Positions 9,289-18,812 of a stretch of 24,664 nt of DNA are shown here, piece by piece. The first letter of the stretch is position 1, and the number at the start of each line of letters is the position of its first letter. Position numbers and translations under genes: made by a program. The stretch comes from Saccoglossus kowalevskii (Eukaryota > Hemichordata > Enteropneusta > Harrimaniidae), in NCBI RefSeq assembly GCF_000003605.2, contig NW_003116949.1:271613-296276 (forward strand), in the 5' to 3' direction. The notes under the pieces are model-generated. The model ran no database searches and was not told the DNA's origin. It saw nothing but the letters and a program-made list of their open reading frames with translations.

Positions 9289-12200
9289 GTAAGTGACATA
9301 GAATTGCATATTTGAGCAATCAACTTAATCTTAGCAGTTGCAGTTCCTAAATGGCGATAAAAACGCTATTAATCAGTCTATATGTATTTGTTTGCTCGTT
9401 TGTTATTTATTCTTTAATTACCCATTTGTTAGGAAAACACGGCTGATGATGAGACTAAGTTAATACTTATGGATGAACATGAAATTGACGAAAGAGGTAT
9501 GACATTACAAATATAGTGCAAATATGTGTACAAAACGAAACATAAATGGAAGCACTATGAAATTACTTGAACTTCAAATAAATCAACTCAAGACAAATAT
9601 ATTATATTTTATTGGTACTCCTTGCGTGTTTCGAACGAACGAATACTGTAATATATGCATGGCTGTTTATTACATAATAGTTTGAAAACAAATTTATTTC
9701 GTATTTAAAGGTGTATGGGATGGAGTCGTGGCCATTTGGAACAAGTGTAAAGATAAATTAGAGCTATTGTTTGGTAACCCTGGCACAAGTACTTCTGTAG
9801 GCAATATAAATATACAAGACGGAAACGGGAATACAATTATATCACAGCCTATTGTCGGCAACAACAATCAACAAATAAATTTGTCAGGAGTTACGGCAGA
9901 TGTAATCATTATCAATATCAATGGCGGAAACTCGATACCAGTAACAACAATTGACATTTGTAAGTACGGCTTAGAATGCGATTATGACGATTTAGAATGC
10001 AACTCAATAGTATTAACAATGAAATAATTGTAATATTAAAAAATACATCACAGTAAATACACACATTTGTATAGTTTTAAAAAACATACAGTAATCAAAC
10101 TATGTCTCGTATATGCATTGATCGATACACAAAATTTACAAGAGCCATATCTGCTACTGTCCTTGGCGACATTCATTACGTGTAATACATATATGTATAG
10201 TATAATTTTACAATGAAATGCACGGCTGCGTCACGTCATGAAATTTTGTTTTCAATTAAGGTCCCGCATTAAGTCCTACTGTAGTGTTATGCCAGCAAGC
10301 ATATCTTTTCATAAACCAACATTAACATCAATAGACTCAGATTTCTGCATATTTACTTTCAATAAAACGTTTTACTAATGTTATTGATACCCACACACTA
10401 AGTTTTCTATCACGGCAAACAATTATTATTATCGATTATATTGTTATGCTATCTGCCAACCATTTGGACCTTTGATCCATTTACCAAGGTTTCATATGTT
10501 GTTTCATTTATACGAACAGGTACCACAACCACAACCGAAGAGCCAACAAGTAAGTAACATGTATACACAGGATGAATGGGTGTATGTTTCTGTCGGCAAA
10601 TTATTATATGCATGAGGAGATGTGTGGACATTCTAAATGGATATGACCTGCCTTAATCGAAGAAAAACTGGGAATGAATTAATTTATCCTCTATCTGTCA
10701 TGTTAGTACAAACAAAGTAAATGAGAATTAACATCAATGACAAAATGCAATCCTTTATGCGCATTTTTCAGAACCATACCTAAATCCGACAAGCATTAGA
10801 TTGAAAACATTACAAAACTTATAAAAGGAATAATAAATAATAAATCAAAAACCAAATAACCCTTTAACATCATAAGGTTTCTATTATAACAGTTAAACTG
10901 AATTAAATAATAAGCCGGAAAATGTGCAATATCGTAAATCATAAAATAATTGAACACATTGACAAGGAACGGCAAAGTGTATATCTCCCTGAGGTAATAA
11001 ATGACATCCAGATGAATTTATATTGAACGGACAATTGACCTGATTTTCTGAATAAATATCGTGGCGATAGATGCAATTGATATTACAATTAATCACATGA
11101 TACACGCAACCGTGGAAATGTCACTATTGGACATAACTAACGAGATGAATAACAACTTAAGCTTCACTTAGTGTAATGCGAATCATGGCTGGGAGGAAAT
11201 CAGCATTGCATATACTCTGGGTATATTTAACGGTTCTCTGATGCATAGGAAAGGGGATACTGAATTATTGAGTACAGTTCACATTTTGGAAGCTAGTGAC
11301 ACTATAGTGCTAATACTAATAAATATTATCTTATTATTAGGTCCAGGTGTAGAAAAAGACCCCCACTTTACGACATTTGATGGAGTGAAGTATAACTTCC
11401 AAGGTGTATGTGCGTACGTACTTACTCAAGACTGTAAGAGTATGACACAACCGTCATTTCTAATCACGATTGACTTGCGAGGCAAATATTCTGAATCACG
11501 AGGCAAGCCGTTAACACGAGTCGACGCGGTTAACATTGATGTTGAAGGAAAGCAGTTGCTGCGGATTATACGAAACAATGCATTTTTGGTAATATAACAT
11601 TTTACTTTACTGTTAAATTGGTACAAAATCGAAAATTAAATAAATTGACAAGTATTACAGTTTTGAAACAACAAATCATTGGCATTCGTCGCGGTTTGTG
11701 GATATAAATACTGAACATGCAGATATGTGCAATCTCTCTGCTCCTAGAGCGCAATATGTTTTCGATGAATATGCTCAACCTTAAATCGCGCTCGAATAAG
11801 ATGACATGGTGATGTGTTATATAATAAAATACAACCATTTTATTTTATTAAAATTTTCTAGGTAGATCATTTAGTCGTGACGGTGTTAGCCTACTGCTCG
11901 TAAAGATACGGCTGCTATACGGGCTGATGGCGTAATAAAAACACGTTCAGAATGGTTTGGAACTATAAATTATCATATAACAAACTTTATCGACTGTTAC
12001 CTGCTGTTTTAAAGCGGAAATAGTTACCTCTTATGTTTCGATAACCTGTGGTAAAATATATCTCAGACACACAGATTGCAACTTCAAACACAAAAATATC
12101 ACACATACCCTACATTCTTTTCTGTATAGGGTTGGAGACGTGATCATTATTGAGAACAAACAAATTCTCTTTTTTTTTGCCGAGCAATCGCTGTGGAACG

Positions 12201-13512
12201 CCGAGGTCTTAACTTCAGAAACTATTACTACAGTCTCGGGCAATTATATTCGTAATGTTGATATTACAACAATGGCTTCATTCAACATTTTGTTTTGAAA
12301 AATTCAACACACGTATTCAAATGTACACATTATTTTACAATAACTTCTAATTAGTATTCACTATTTAATGATCTATTTTGTGTCAGTGAATCAACAATTG
12401 CAATCGTACGATATTCAGACTGTGTCCCGACATCAAGTGTTAGCGTATTCTACAACACAATGAGTACACGTGCTAAATTACTAGCAATACAACCCATGAT
12501 AAGGTTCTCTTTCCTGCTGATGTGTATCTTGGCTTTCTTCTTATCTTGGTGATGCAATCCCAAGCCAAATTCATGTTTTGGTTTCTAATGCACATACGAC
12601 ACTCATTTCTTTTATAAATTTGTCCATGATTTTCAAAATACATAAACTCAGGAGATAATGACTTAGGTAAAAACTGTTAAACAGTTATAAATATTAGTAC
12701 TTCATGTGAATTGTTTCACAGATTAAAGGCGAGTTGTTCACCAACAACTCAGCTGTAATAGGAAATGAAGAAGGTACAGTAAACATTGTAGATGAGCATA
12801 TGTACGTTGACATCTGGTCACCTCGCATTTCTTTGATTTGGAATAAAGACATACGTGGTGTGAATGTTGATTTAAAAGAACCTTCAATGCGTGGCAATGT
12901 GTGTGGACTACTGGGAAATTATAATGGTGACCCTGAAGATGATTTTATGAAACCTAATGGTGAAATACTGTCCAGACACGATATTTATGAATTGGGTGAA
13001 AGTTGGATGGTACCTGGAAGGTGGGTATTACTTGTATATTGATGTTCAATTATAATAATTACTAGCTTATGTTTAAGTGTTAATTTAAGATGAACTTAAT
13101 ACCAGTGCATGAACTATGAAAGGAACAAATACATGTGTACACAGTGAGAAGAAGGAAGATATCATGTAGTCTATACTGTTGCGGAAGCAAAGTGTAGATT
13201 ACGATTACAATTTGCGAGGAGGGAATATTCCTAACATTGCCCCCTGTTGGGGGATAGTAGTCTGGAAAGTGTAATATCGTTGCTTAAAGTTTTCAAAATG
13301 AACTTCTTCTTCTTCAAAAGTAATGCCAGTTTTTTTCTTAAACATTGAAATACAGTGAGTCAAACCTGCGGATAATGTATTTAATTTTATAAAGAAAACA
13401 CGTTTACAAATTTTTGAAAACAATTTTTAAAAAAATAGCGACATTGCAACCAACCATCTTTGCTAATCATGGAAATAAATAAGTGTGTCTTTCTTCTAGC
13501 TGTGACTACTGA
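9223..13512 (+). CDS. Secreted VWD-domain protein with amyloid/RHIM-like repeats (7-exon model)
   Basis: Exon model: 9223-9288, 9433-9496, 9711-9959, 10520-10549, 11341-11588, 12722-13020, 13500-13512. All introns are GT-AG and the phases agree (0,1,1,1,0,2). The joined frame is 969 nt, 322 residues plus stop. In order it encodes a signal peptide (1-22) and an acidic stretch (23-43). Next is a cassette (44-126) with a possible amphipathic helix and Gly/Asn-rich pseudo-repeats, then C-TTTTTEEPT-S, and a VWD domain (about 139-320). The VWD domain shows KDPHFTTFDG, CAYVLTQDC, CGLLGNYNGDPEDDF and GESWMVPGSC. The protein should enter the secretory pathway; VWD domains usually mediate assembly or adhesion outside the cell. 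The start is supported by the signal sequence, the end by the typical C-terminal SW-x-V-x-x-S-C and an AATAAA at 13663. The first four exons and the VWD exons are firm; the last exon is least certain. Confidence 0.72.
9433..9496 (+). CDS. Exon 2 of the VWD gene: acidic propeptide-like linker
   Basis: 21 codons with 9 Asp/Glu against 2 Lys/Arg: ENTADDETKLIL, then MDEHEIDER. It goes from phase 0 to phase 1 (AGAG|GTATGA). Exon 2 of the second gene (23584-23626) has the same phases, position and acidic character. A role as propeptide or spacer is inference. Confidence 0.65.
9711..9959 (+). CDS. Exon 3 of the VWD gene: Gly/Asn-rich cassette, symmetric 1-1
   Basis: 249 nt, phase 1 at both ends, so it can be inserted or removed without changing frame. 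Residues 45-64 (VWDGVVAIWN, then KCKDKLELLF) could form an amphipathic helix. Residues 73-121 hold three related short units: INIQDGNGNTII, IVGNNNQQINL and IININGGNSIPV. These resemble RHIM cores and curlin-type repeats, both known to build cross-beta amyloid. One N-glycosylation sequon (NLS) is present. The donor TTT|GTAAGT overlaps a TGT Cys codon. If it is not spliced, the frame continues through KYGLECDYDDLECNS to TAA at 10025-10027, with an AATAAA at 10361. Confidence 0.7.
10361..10366 (+). terminator. Possible poly(A) signal for a short isoform of the VWD gene
   Basis: AATAAA in TTTCAATAAAACG lies about 335 nt after the TAA reached when the exon 3 donor is read through. It could serve a transcript ending in intron 3. 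Confidence 0.25.
10520..10549 (+). CDS. Exon 4 of the VWD gene: 30-nt Thr-rich micro-exon
   Basis: Acceptor GAACAG, 30 nt, donor GTAAGT. Phase 1 at both ends. It completes a Cys codon and encodes TTTTTEEPT, a mucin-like O-glycosylation linker in front of the VWD domain. Its small size makes it uncertain alone, but frame and phase fit both neighbours exactly. Confidence 0.6.
11341..11588 (+). CDS. Exon 5 of the VWD gene: N-terminal half of the VWD domain
   Basis: It starts after TTATTATTAG and reads SPGVEKDPHFTTFDGVKYNF, then QGVCAYVLTQDCKS, then F-L-I-T-I-D-L and VDAVNIDVEGKQLLRI. These match the VWD signature DPH-x-x-TFDG, G-x-C-x-Y-x-L-x-x-DC and the following beta strands. It ends TTTTTG|GTAATA in phase 0. 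The Cys that usually precedes GDPH is absent; the Cys at the exon 3/4 junction could replace it. Confidence 0.85.
12722..13020 (+). CDS. Exon 6 of the VWD gene: C-terminal half of the VWD domain
   Basis: Acceptor TTTCACAG. It reads IKGELFTNNSAVIGNEEGTV, then the VWD hallmark NVCGLLGNYNGDPEDDFMKP and LGESWMVPG, ending GGAAG|GTGGGT in phase 2. The usual CGLCG motif is CGLLG here, so one conserved cysteine (residue 283) is lost. Without splicing the frame would stop at 13042 after RWVLLVY. Confidence 0.85.
13500..13512 (+). CDS. Candidate terminal exon 7 of the VWD gene
   Basis: A strong acceptor (TGTGTCTTTCTTCTAG) followed by C-TGT-GAC-TAC-TGA completes the phase-2 codon as Ser and gives S-C-D-Y-stop. 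The Cys after GESWMVPGS falls where VWD domains usually have one. A weaker alternative uses the AG at 13143-13144 and would end in SEKKEDIM. RNA evidence would be needed to choose. Confidence 0.42.
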
Positions 13513-13662
13513 TGTACATCTACAACAAGGCATGTGATTGCACCTTCTCGCGTCAGGATGAATATTCATATGCTATACGTACATGTGATATCTGTTTATT
13601 AGATGCAACGTTATATAGTAACTAAATTGTTGTTAATTACATAGCTTCTGCTTTCTAGTTTG

Positions 13663-13668
13663 AATAAA
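13663..13668 (+). terminator. Possible poly(A) signal of the VWD gene
   Basis: AATAAA lies 150 nt after the proposed stop at 13512, at a normal distance for a 3'UTR. Confidence 0.35.
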
Positions 13669-14858
13669 ATTGTAGCCCTCAAGCATAATAAGTATGTCAT
13701 CCATTTGTTTGGTTGTGAATGATGGGAAATGTGTTTAGAAATCGAACGATAATCCTTAGTGTTGGTGTCTTGGTATTGGTGTACGGAAGAACAAGCGGAA
13801 GAACTCATCATGAACATGTCTTATTAGACTTATTATGACAATACATATTAATTTTCATAAATAAGCAAAGGGCTGGTACTATTGAGTCATGAATATAATA
13901 CATAGTGTATCCTTTAAAACTGTGAAGCCTTTAAACGCAGTGACTAATATGGCGTGCAGATATTTGATTAGTGTCTCTGTACAACCAAGTAGATAATCGT
14001 TAATGTTACCGAACAGCTTCAAGGAGATGGCGTGGTTTATTGACGACTGCCCACTTTAAGTGATAAAATTACTTTTTGTACGCTTCACTGGCTCAAATAT
14101 AGTGCTTCCACTCATACAGATAACAAGTTAAATCTGTCAGCCTTCTTATGCTAGTTGAAAATCAACCTTTTCATATTATTAGTCAACACATCTGACTAAT
14201 TTGATGCTTATTTAGTCTTTATACTTCCGACAGTAAATTGTCTAGAAATGTCCATTAATTGGTTCAATGAATCATGTGTGGTTAAACATTGTAAGTGGTT
14301 GTAAGTAATACAATGTTGTCACGACTGGATGATGAAACCGCTCCAAATTAACAAACATTATATCGATCAGTCCATCACTGATTATATCCAACTCCACCAG
14401 GAACAACATTCATCACAGTTCTTGTTTGTTAAACTATTAGTAACAGTATACAAGATACATGTAGCTGTTGCATGGTTTGCGTATGTTTTTAAAGCGGCGT
14501 ATTGCTAAGGTAGACACCGATCAGTATACCGGAATAAAACCACACCGTGAATATGCTAATCCGTTTAAAGATGCAGTAGAGACTTTTCGAAATTAAAGTA
14601 CTTATTTATACTTTTTCGTAAAAAAGAATGCTTACCGTATTCAACACTTGAAAACATATCACAACAGAGATAAACAACGGTTTAGTAGTAAACACAACAT
14701 TGATTCTAATATGCATAAGAACCAACTGAAGCAATGCACATGCACGCGTACCGTAGCTCAAATCCCACAACGCATTTACAAGGGAAAACGAATATGGAGA
14801 GAAGAAGGGAACCTGAAAAAAAAACATAATACGATTGAGTTAAAATAGGATCGAGTAG
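13669..14858. other. Intergenic stretch with nothing recognisable
   Basis: AT-rich sequence; open frames on both strands are short, without splice context or domain resemblance. Confidence 0.45.
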
Positions 14859-15368
14859 CTGGCAAGAAAAGGAAGGTCGTATTACAAAGCCGAGACAGAC
14901 AGTGAGCTTAGTGCGACTAGGGATATTGACAGCGAAGATGGCACCACACCAGAAAAACTTGTCGTGTCGGCTGAAAAACTTTCTCCACCGAGTTTTTGGT
15001 TTTCGCATTCTCCTGATTCGAACTAGGAAATTCAAACTGGTAGTGTTGAGGGGTCTTTAGATTTTGTGGATCTTGACATTCTTAATACGGAACTGTCGCA
15101 GCGAGCTTTCTGTGTTTGATGTAGGAGCGGTAAGCTACAGATAGGCGAATCGTCGAGGCACGGACGGGGGTCTTATTTTAAGTTCGTTTGTTCGAATCCA
15201 GAATGCAGCCCCACGCCAACGCATTTTACAACATCATTATTGGCATGGCGGTTATTGAAACTCCCACTACAGTCCGACTCCTCTGCTAAAACTGGAAGTT
15301 TAGTAAAGCAGACCATATGTCCCAACTTAGTACATCAATACAAGCCGCCAAATACGTATATTGCATAG
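14859..15368 (+). pseudogene. Mutator-like (Mld-type) transposase N-terminal fragment
   Basis: One frame runs from about 14859 to TAG at 15368, interrupted only by TAG at 15024 and TGA at 15117. Recognisable segments in order: ARKGRSYYKAETDSEL, a linker with AEKLSPPSFWFS, FVDLDILNTELS, then a zinc-binding-like pattern C-V-stop-C-R-S-G-K-L-Q-I-G-E and GRGSYFKFVCSNPEC, then TPTHFTTSLLAWR. The layout of a basic N-terminus, a short DLD-I-L segment and C-x2-C/C-x4-C resembles the N-terminal part of Mutator-like transposase-domain proteins common in invertebrate genomes. The second stop falls between the first two cysteines. The catalytic part is missing, so this is an inactive fragment; assignment is by pattern only. 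Confidence 0.5.
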
Positions 15369-17454
15369 TAATAAACATTCATCTAAGTGACCGTATTTCT
15401 TGATCTAGTATCATTTTCAATGTCAACGCGATGTCAGTGATGGTAGATTAGCCAACCATATTAAATACATTTCGTAGACCCCTGGCGATGTTTCTGCACC
15501 GCCACGAAAGATCGATAATTGGCGACAAGGCCAAGTACAATAAAACGCTGGAAATATGGAGGGGGTTTCCGGAATTATTTTCTGTGTAGGTTAAAAAAAA
15601 GGTTCTTTGTTTAGGATACGTGTATAGGATCCGTGGTACATCGTGGCCATTCTAGAATGTAAACTCGTTCTTGCAATTAAATAAATACAACATTAGTATA
15701 ATAGGCCCATTTTATATGATATTTCGATCGTGTGCATGCGACGCAAAACTTAATATATTGCCAAATATTTTGATTTCAATTATTTTCATGGGATAGCAAA
15801 TTTAGTATTTTTTGGCAAATTTGTAATTCATTATCAGTATCAGTGTGTTTAAATTTCCGCGAATCAACATTATGGCATTTTACAATAACGGCCACATAAA
15901 TACGTGGAATCATTAATTACTAAGGACCTGGCGTAGAATTGGAAATTACTCCAAATAAACAATTGTCCAATTCGGAACAGGATAATAGTATATTTAGTTA
16001 TTGATCGAATCGATCGACGGTCTGGCTTAGCAAGTGCGTCGCGTTTCTCTCGTGAAGTTGACGCTGATTGTACACAAAGGAAGCCGCTCATCCCGCCATT
16101 GGATGGCGGCACATCGTGTATGAGGTGTTTACAAAGGTCGTGGAGATGATACATGTACCACGGGTCGTATAGATTTACATAAATCCCGAATTATATTTAT
16201 TCAATTATTAAAATTGAATCGACCTACTCGACATAGGGTAATACATGACATGTTCAATTGTCAGACGCTCTATGTACACATAAAAGACGTCTTCTTGCAA
16301 AGTATATTACAGGTCATACTAATACGCACTGTAGTGTCGTTGTTTAGCCTTTTTTCATGATTCTTCTAGTACTTCCATTCGTTTATTTATAAATATAAAA
16401 TAAATATAACATACATTCGGGCAGGCAGATTATGTATTTTTTGCAACTTGGGTATTCATAACAAATCAAATAAAAGTGGCCAGGAGCATTTGAGATGGCC
16501 ACTTTGTGAATAAAAATAAAACAGTAAAAAATACGGTGGTCACACAGTGCATGTGTTTCAATTTCTACAATTAAACGCATCACATTGCTGACCAGAGATT
16601 CCGAAATTGTTCTTTTGTCTTGTAGTGTGCGTTCAGGTTACTGGACGACCAAGCATATAATATAACTTTAATATATTCAGGGGTGACTCACAATGTACAA
16701 ATAAGTGTACAAGAGATTATTATATAGACCACAGTCAAATAAATTACATAAACATATATTATGTGCAAAAATACATAGCATACGTATACATAAATAATCT
16801 AAACATATATTAAACAAATGAAGTGATAACCATGTTGGTTGACAATGTAATATAATCAATATAGTAAAAGTAATAGTATGTTTAAATTATAGAGAATTTA
16901 AACACAACAATACAGTTCGTTAAAATAAACCATACATCTGAAATGAGATAGATATCTGGTGGTGTTTGCATGTGTGTGTACAAATGTCACGTTACCTTTC
17001 AACATTTACCATGGACTGGCGGTGATCTATTTTTTTCTTGATAATGCAATGACTCGCCATGCCAAATATAGCGCCCTCACACTGCACATAGCAAAATTTA
17101 TATCAGATTTGCAAATACTTGTTGACACTAACCCAGTACCAGAATGGGATTTACAATGTCTTTGGATATGCCTAACGTACGTCGTCACAGACAATATTGA
17201 ACAATATCCGATGCCATCCATTCAATCATTCTGCATGTGATAGGAATAATTAAGGAAGTAGAAATATGAGTGGAAACAGAAAGTGAAAGCAATAGAAACG
17301 ACTTACGATTAATAGAACAACCAAAAAAAAATCAACACAGCACGGAAGAAGAGGAACCCTGGTGAATGTGAACGATTCACTAGATCAGGTTGTAGACACT
17401 CAATCGAATCAGGAAAATAATAACACATGCTTGTGAGGGCATTATCAAGAGTTA
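15369..17454. other. Intergenic stretch without a supportable gene
   Basis: A small hairpin, CCGCCAT-TGG-ATGGCGG, lies at 16093-16109. Frames at 15870-16154 (minus) and 16959-17240 (plus) are open for about 90 codons but have no family resemblance or partner exons. A GTTCGAATCC string at about 15188 inside the transposase relic looks like a tRNA B box, but no cloverleaf surrounds it. Confidence 0.4.
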
Positions 17455-17557
17455 CTGCCTGCTGAAGGGATGGTGGTCGTGACCATAATATTGATGTGCC
17501 AGAGACAAAGGCGAAGGCATCATCAATATTATAGTCATGACCAACACCCGAGGGCAG
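17455..17557. repeat. Long imperfect hairpin (foldback relic or pre-miRNA-like)
   Basis: The arms 17474-17496 and 17521-17543 are inverted copies with 21 of 23 matching positions (TGGTCGTGACC, then ATAATATTGATG, against its complement). Pairing continues inward through TGCC/GGCA to a loop of about 15 nt, and outward through CTGCC/GGGCAG with mismatches. The structure totals about 100 nt. Its size fits a large pre-miRNA or a decayed foldback element; nothing else in the sequence decides. Confidence 0.55.
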
Positions 17558-18168
17558 ACAACAAATCGTAATATTGCCCGAATGACAATGTATTATTTAA
17601 ACATCCACATCCACCATGACAATCACAGCCACCATACATCACTCACACCAGCTCTCCCACAAAATAACAACACTTATATTTGAAGTATGCAATATATTTG
17701 TTATCTATTATAACAAGTTTCACATTACTCAATAGCATACATACATTGTTTGCTGAAAAAAATGCACTCACTTAATGTTATTTTCAGCCCACGGATACTC
17801 TTTTTAGTAACCGTCTTTCAGCAGCGTGAATCACTAAATTTATCGTGAATAACATTTTTTAAATGACTTGAAAAGTGGAAGTGCCGTGTAAGTGACTAAA
17901 ATTACTTTCTCACTAAAGTGCAACACCTATTCACAAGCCACACAGCTTTAGAGCGTTTTCAGTTAGCATCGGCGTGGAACGCGTAGAACGCGCCGGCTAC
18001 GACGTTTCAATGGTGGCTTTGTCGTACATTTTTGCTTAACATAAAAAATATCCTAAACATCAAAACAGAGTATCTTACTCAATATCCGTTCTAACACGTT
18101 CGCTGTCTATTTCAGATGGATAAAGTTCTCTCAAAACCTTGAAAACATTCCCGAAAACTACAGAGGTC
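17558..18168. other. Intergenic stretch with nothing recognisable
   Basis: No open frame of interest. A small GC-rich patch with GGAACGCGTAGAACGCGCC lies near 17975. Confidence 0.4.
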
Positions 18169-18689
18169 GGGGCATCACCCCCGGGGGGGTCACTCTACAT
18201 GTCGTTACTACCCCATGTGTATTCTAAATTTAGCGGGGAAAGGAGGTGTTTTTCACCTTCTAAAGCGGGCCCGCGCGGGAGGCAAATAGGCCCCCTTTAA
18301 AATTCTAATGTCTGCAATAGGCCCCCACAAATAAACTCACAAGATTGATGAGCCCGCTGTAAGCCCCCTCTTGAAACAACCACTCCCATACACCACCCTA
18401 TGCCATAGCTTGTTTGAGTTGATCACACACCACTTGAGTAAAAAAAAAAGCGGCAGAGAATGCTCGCAATAGGAGTAGGATATTCTCAATAAATGTATGC
18501 AATAGGGGGTGTTTTTTTTTCTTCAATACCATGATGGCTGCTCTAGAGGGAACTAAATTTACAGTGTTTCCGCATGGGCGGGGGTATGGTTTGACAATGT
18601 GCTGCCAGCCCTAGGGGCCTATTGTTTTTTAGCAAGAACGCACATGGTGTAAGGTTTCAATATAGAGTGACACCCCCTGGGGCATCACC
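18169..18689. mobile_element. Non-autonomous DNA element with TIRs and an 11-bp flanking repeat
   Basis: GGGGCATCACC occurs at 18169-18179 and again in direct orientation at 18679-18689. Immediately inside are inverted termini: GGGGGGGTCACTCTACAT on the left (from 18183) and, on the other strand, AGGGGGTGTCACTCTATAT on the right (18660-18678). The interior of about 500 bp is G/C-richer than its surroundings, contains several AATAGGGGG-like repeats and has no coding frame. Termini plus target duplication indicate a transposed non-autonomous element. A 9-11 bp duplication would suit a Mutator-like or related superfamily, but the superfamily is not settled. Confidence 0.68.
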
Positions 18690-18758
18690 AGTGCAGCAAA
18701 CGACAATTTGTTGTACGCAGTATCGTTGCGCAGTAGTTTCAGTGACGTCATCCATGTG

Positions 18759-18812
18759 ATATACCCATGTAATATCCACTTGGCAAGCAATATACCATGT
18801 AATATCCATTTT
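18759..18812. repeat. Short direct repeat, about 23 bp twice
   Basis: ATATACCCATGTAATATCCA at 18759 recurs as ATATACCATGTAATATCCA at 18790, separated by a few bases. Confidence 0.55.

Noticed and set aside
11426-11626. Minus-strand frame opposite the first VWD exon
   Set aside because: Shadow of the plus-strand VWD coding sequence.
14706-15035. 109-codon minus-strand frame
   Set aside because: It lies opposite the Mutator-like relic and has no domain of its own.
15170-15215. B-box-like GTTCGAATCC, suggesting a tRNA gene or tRNA-derived SINE
   Set aside because: No A box at the right distance and no acceptor or anticodon stem; the string lies inside the transposase-like reading frame.
15870-16154. 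94-codon minus-strand frame
   Set aside because: No family resemblance, no neighbouring exons; likely chance.
16959-17240. 93-codon plus-strand frame with several cysteines
   Set aside because: Considered as a further exon of the VWD gene, but phase, splice sites and cysteine spacing do not fit C8 or TIL domains.
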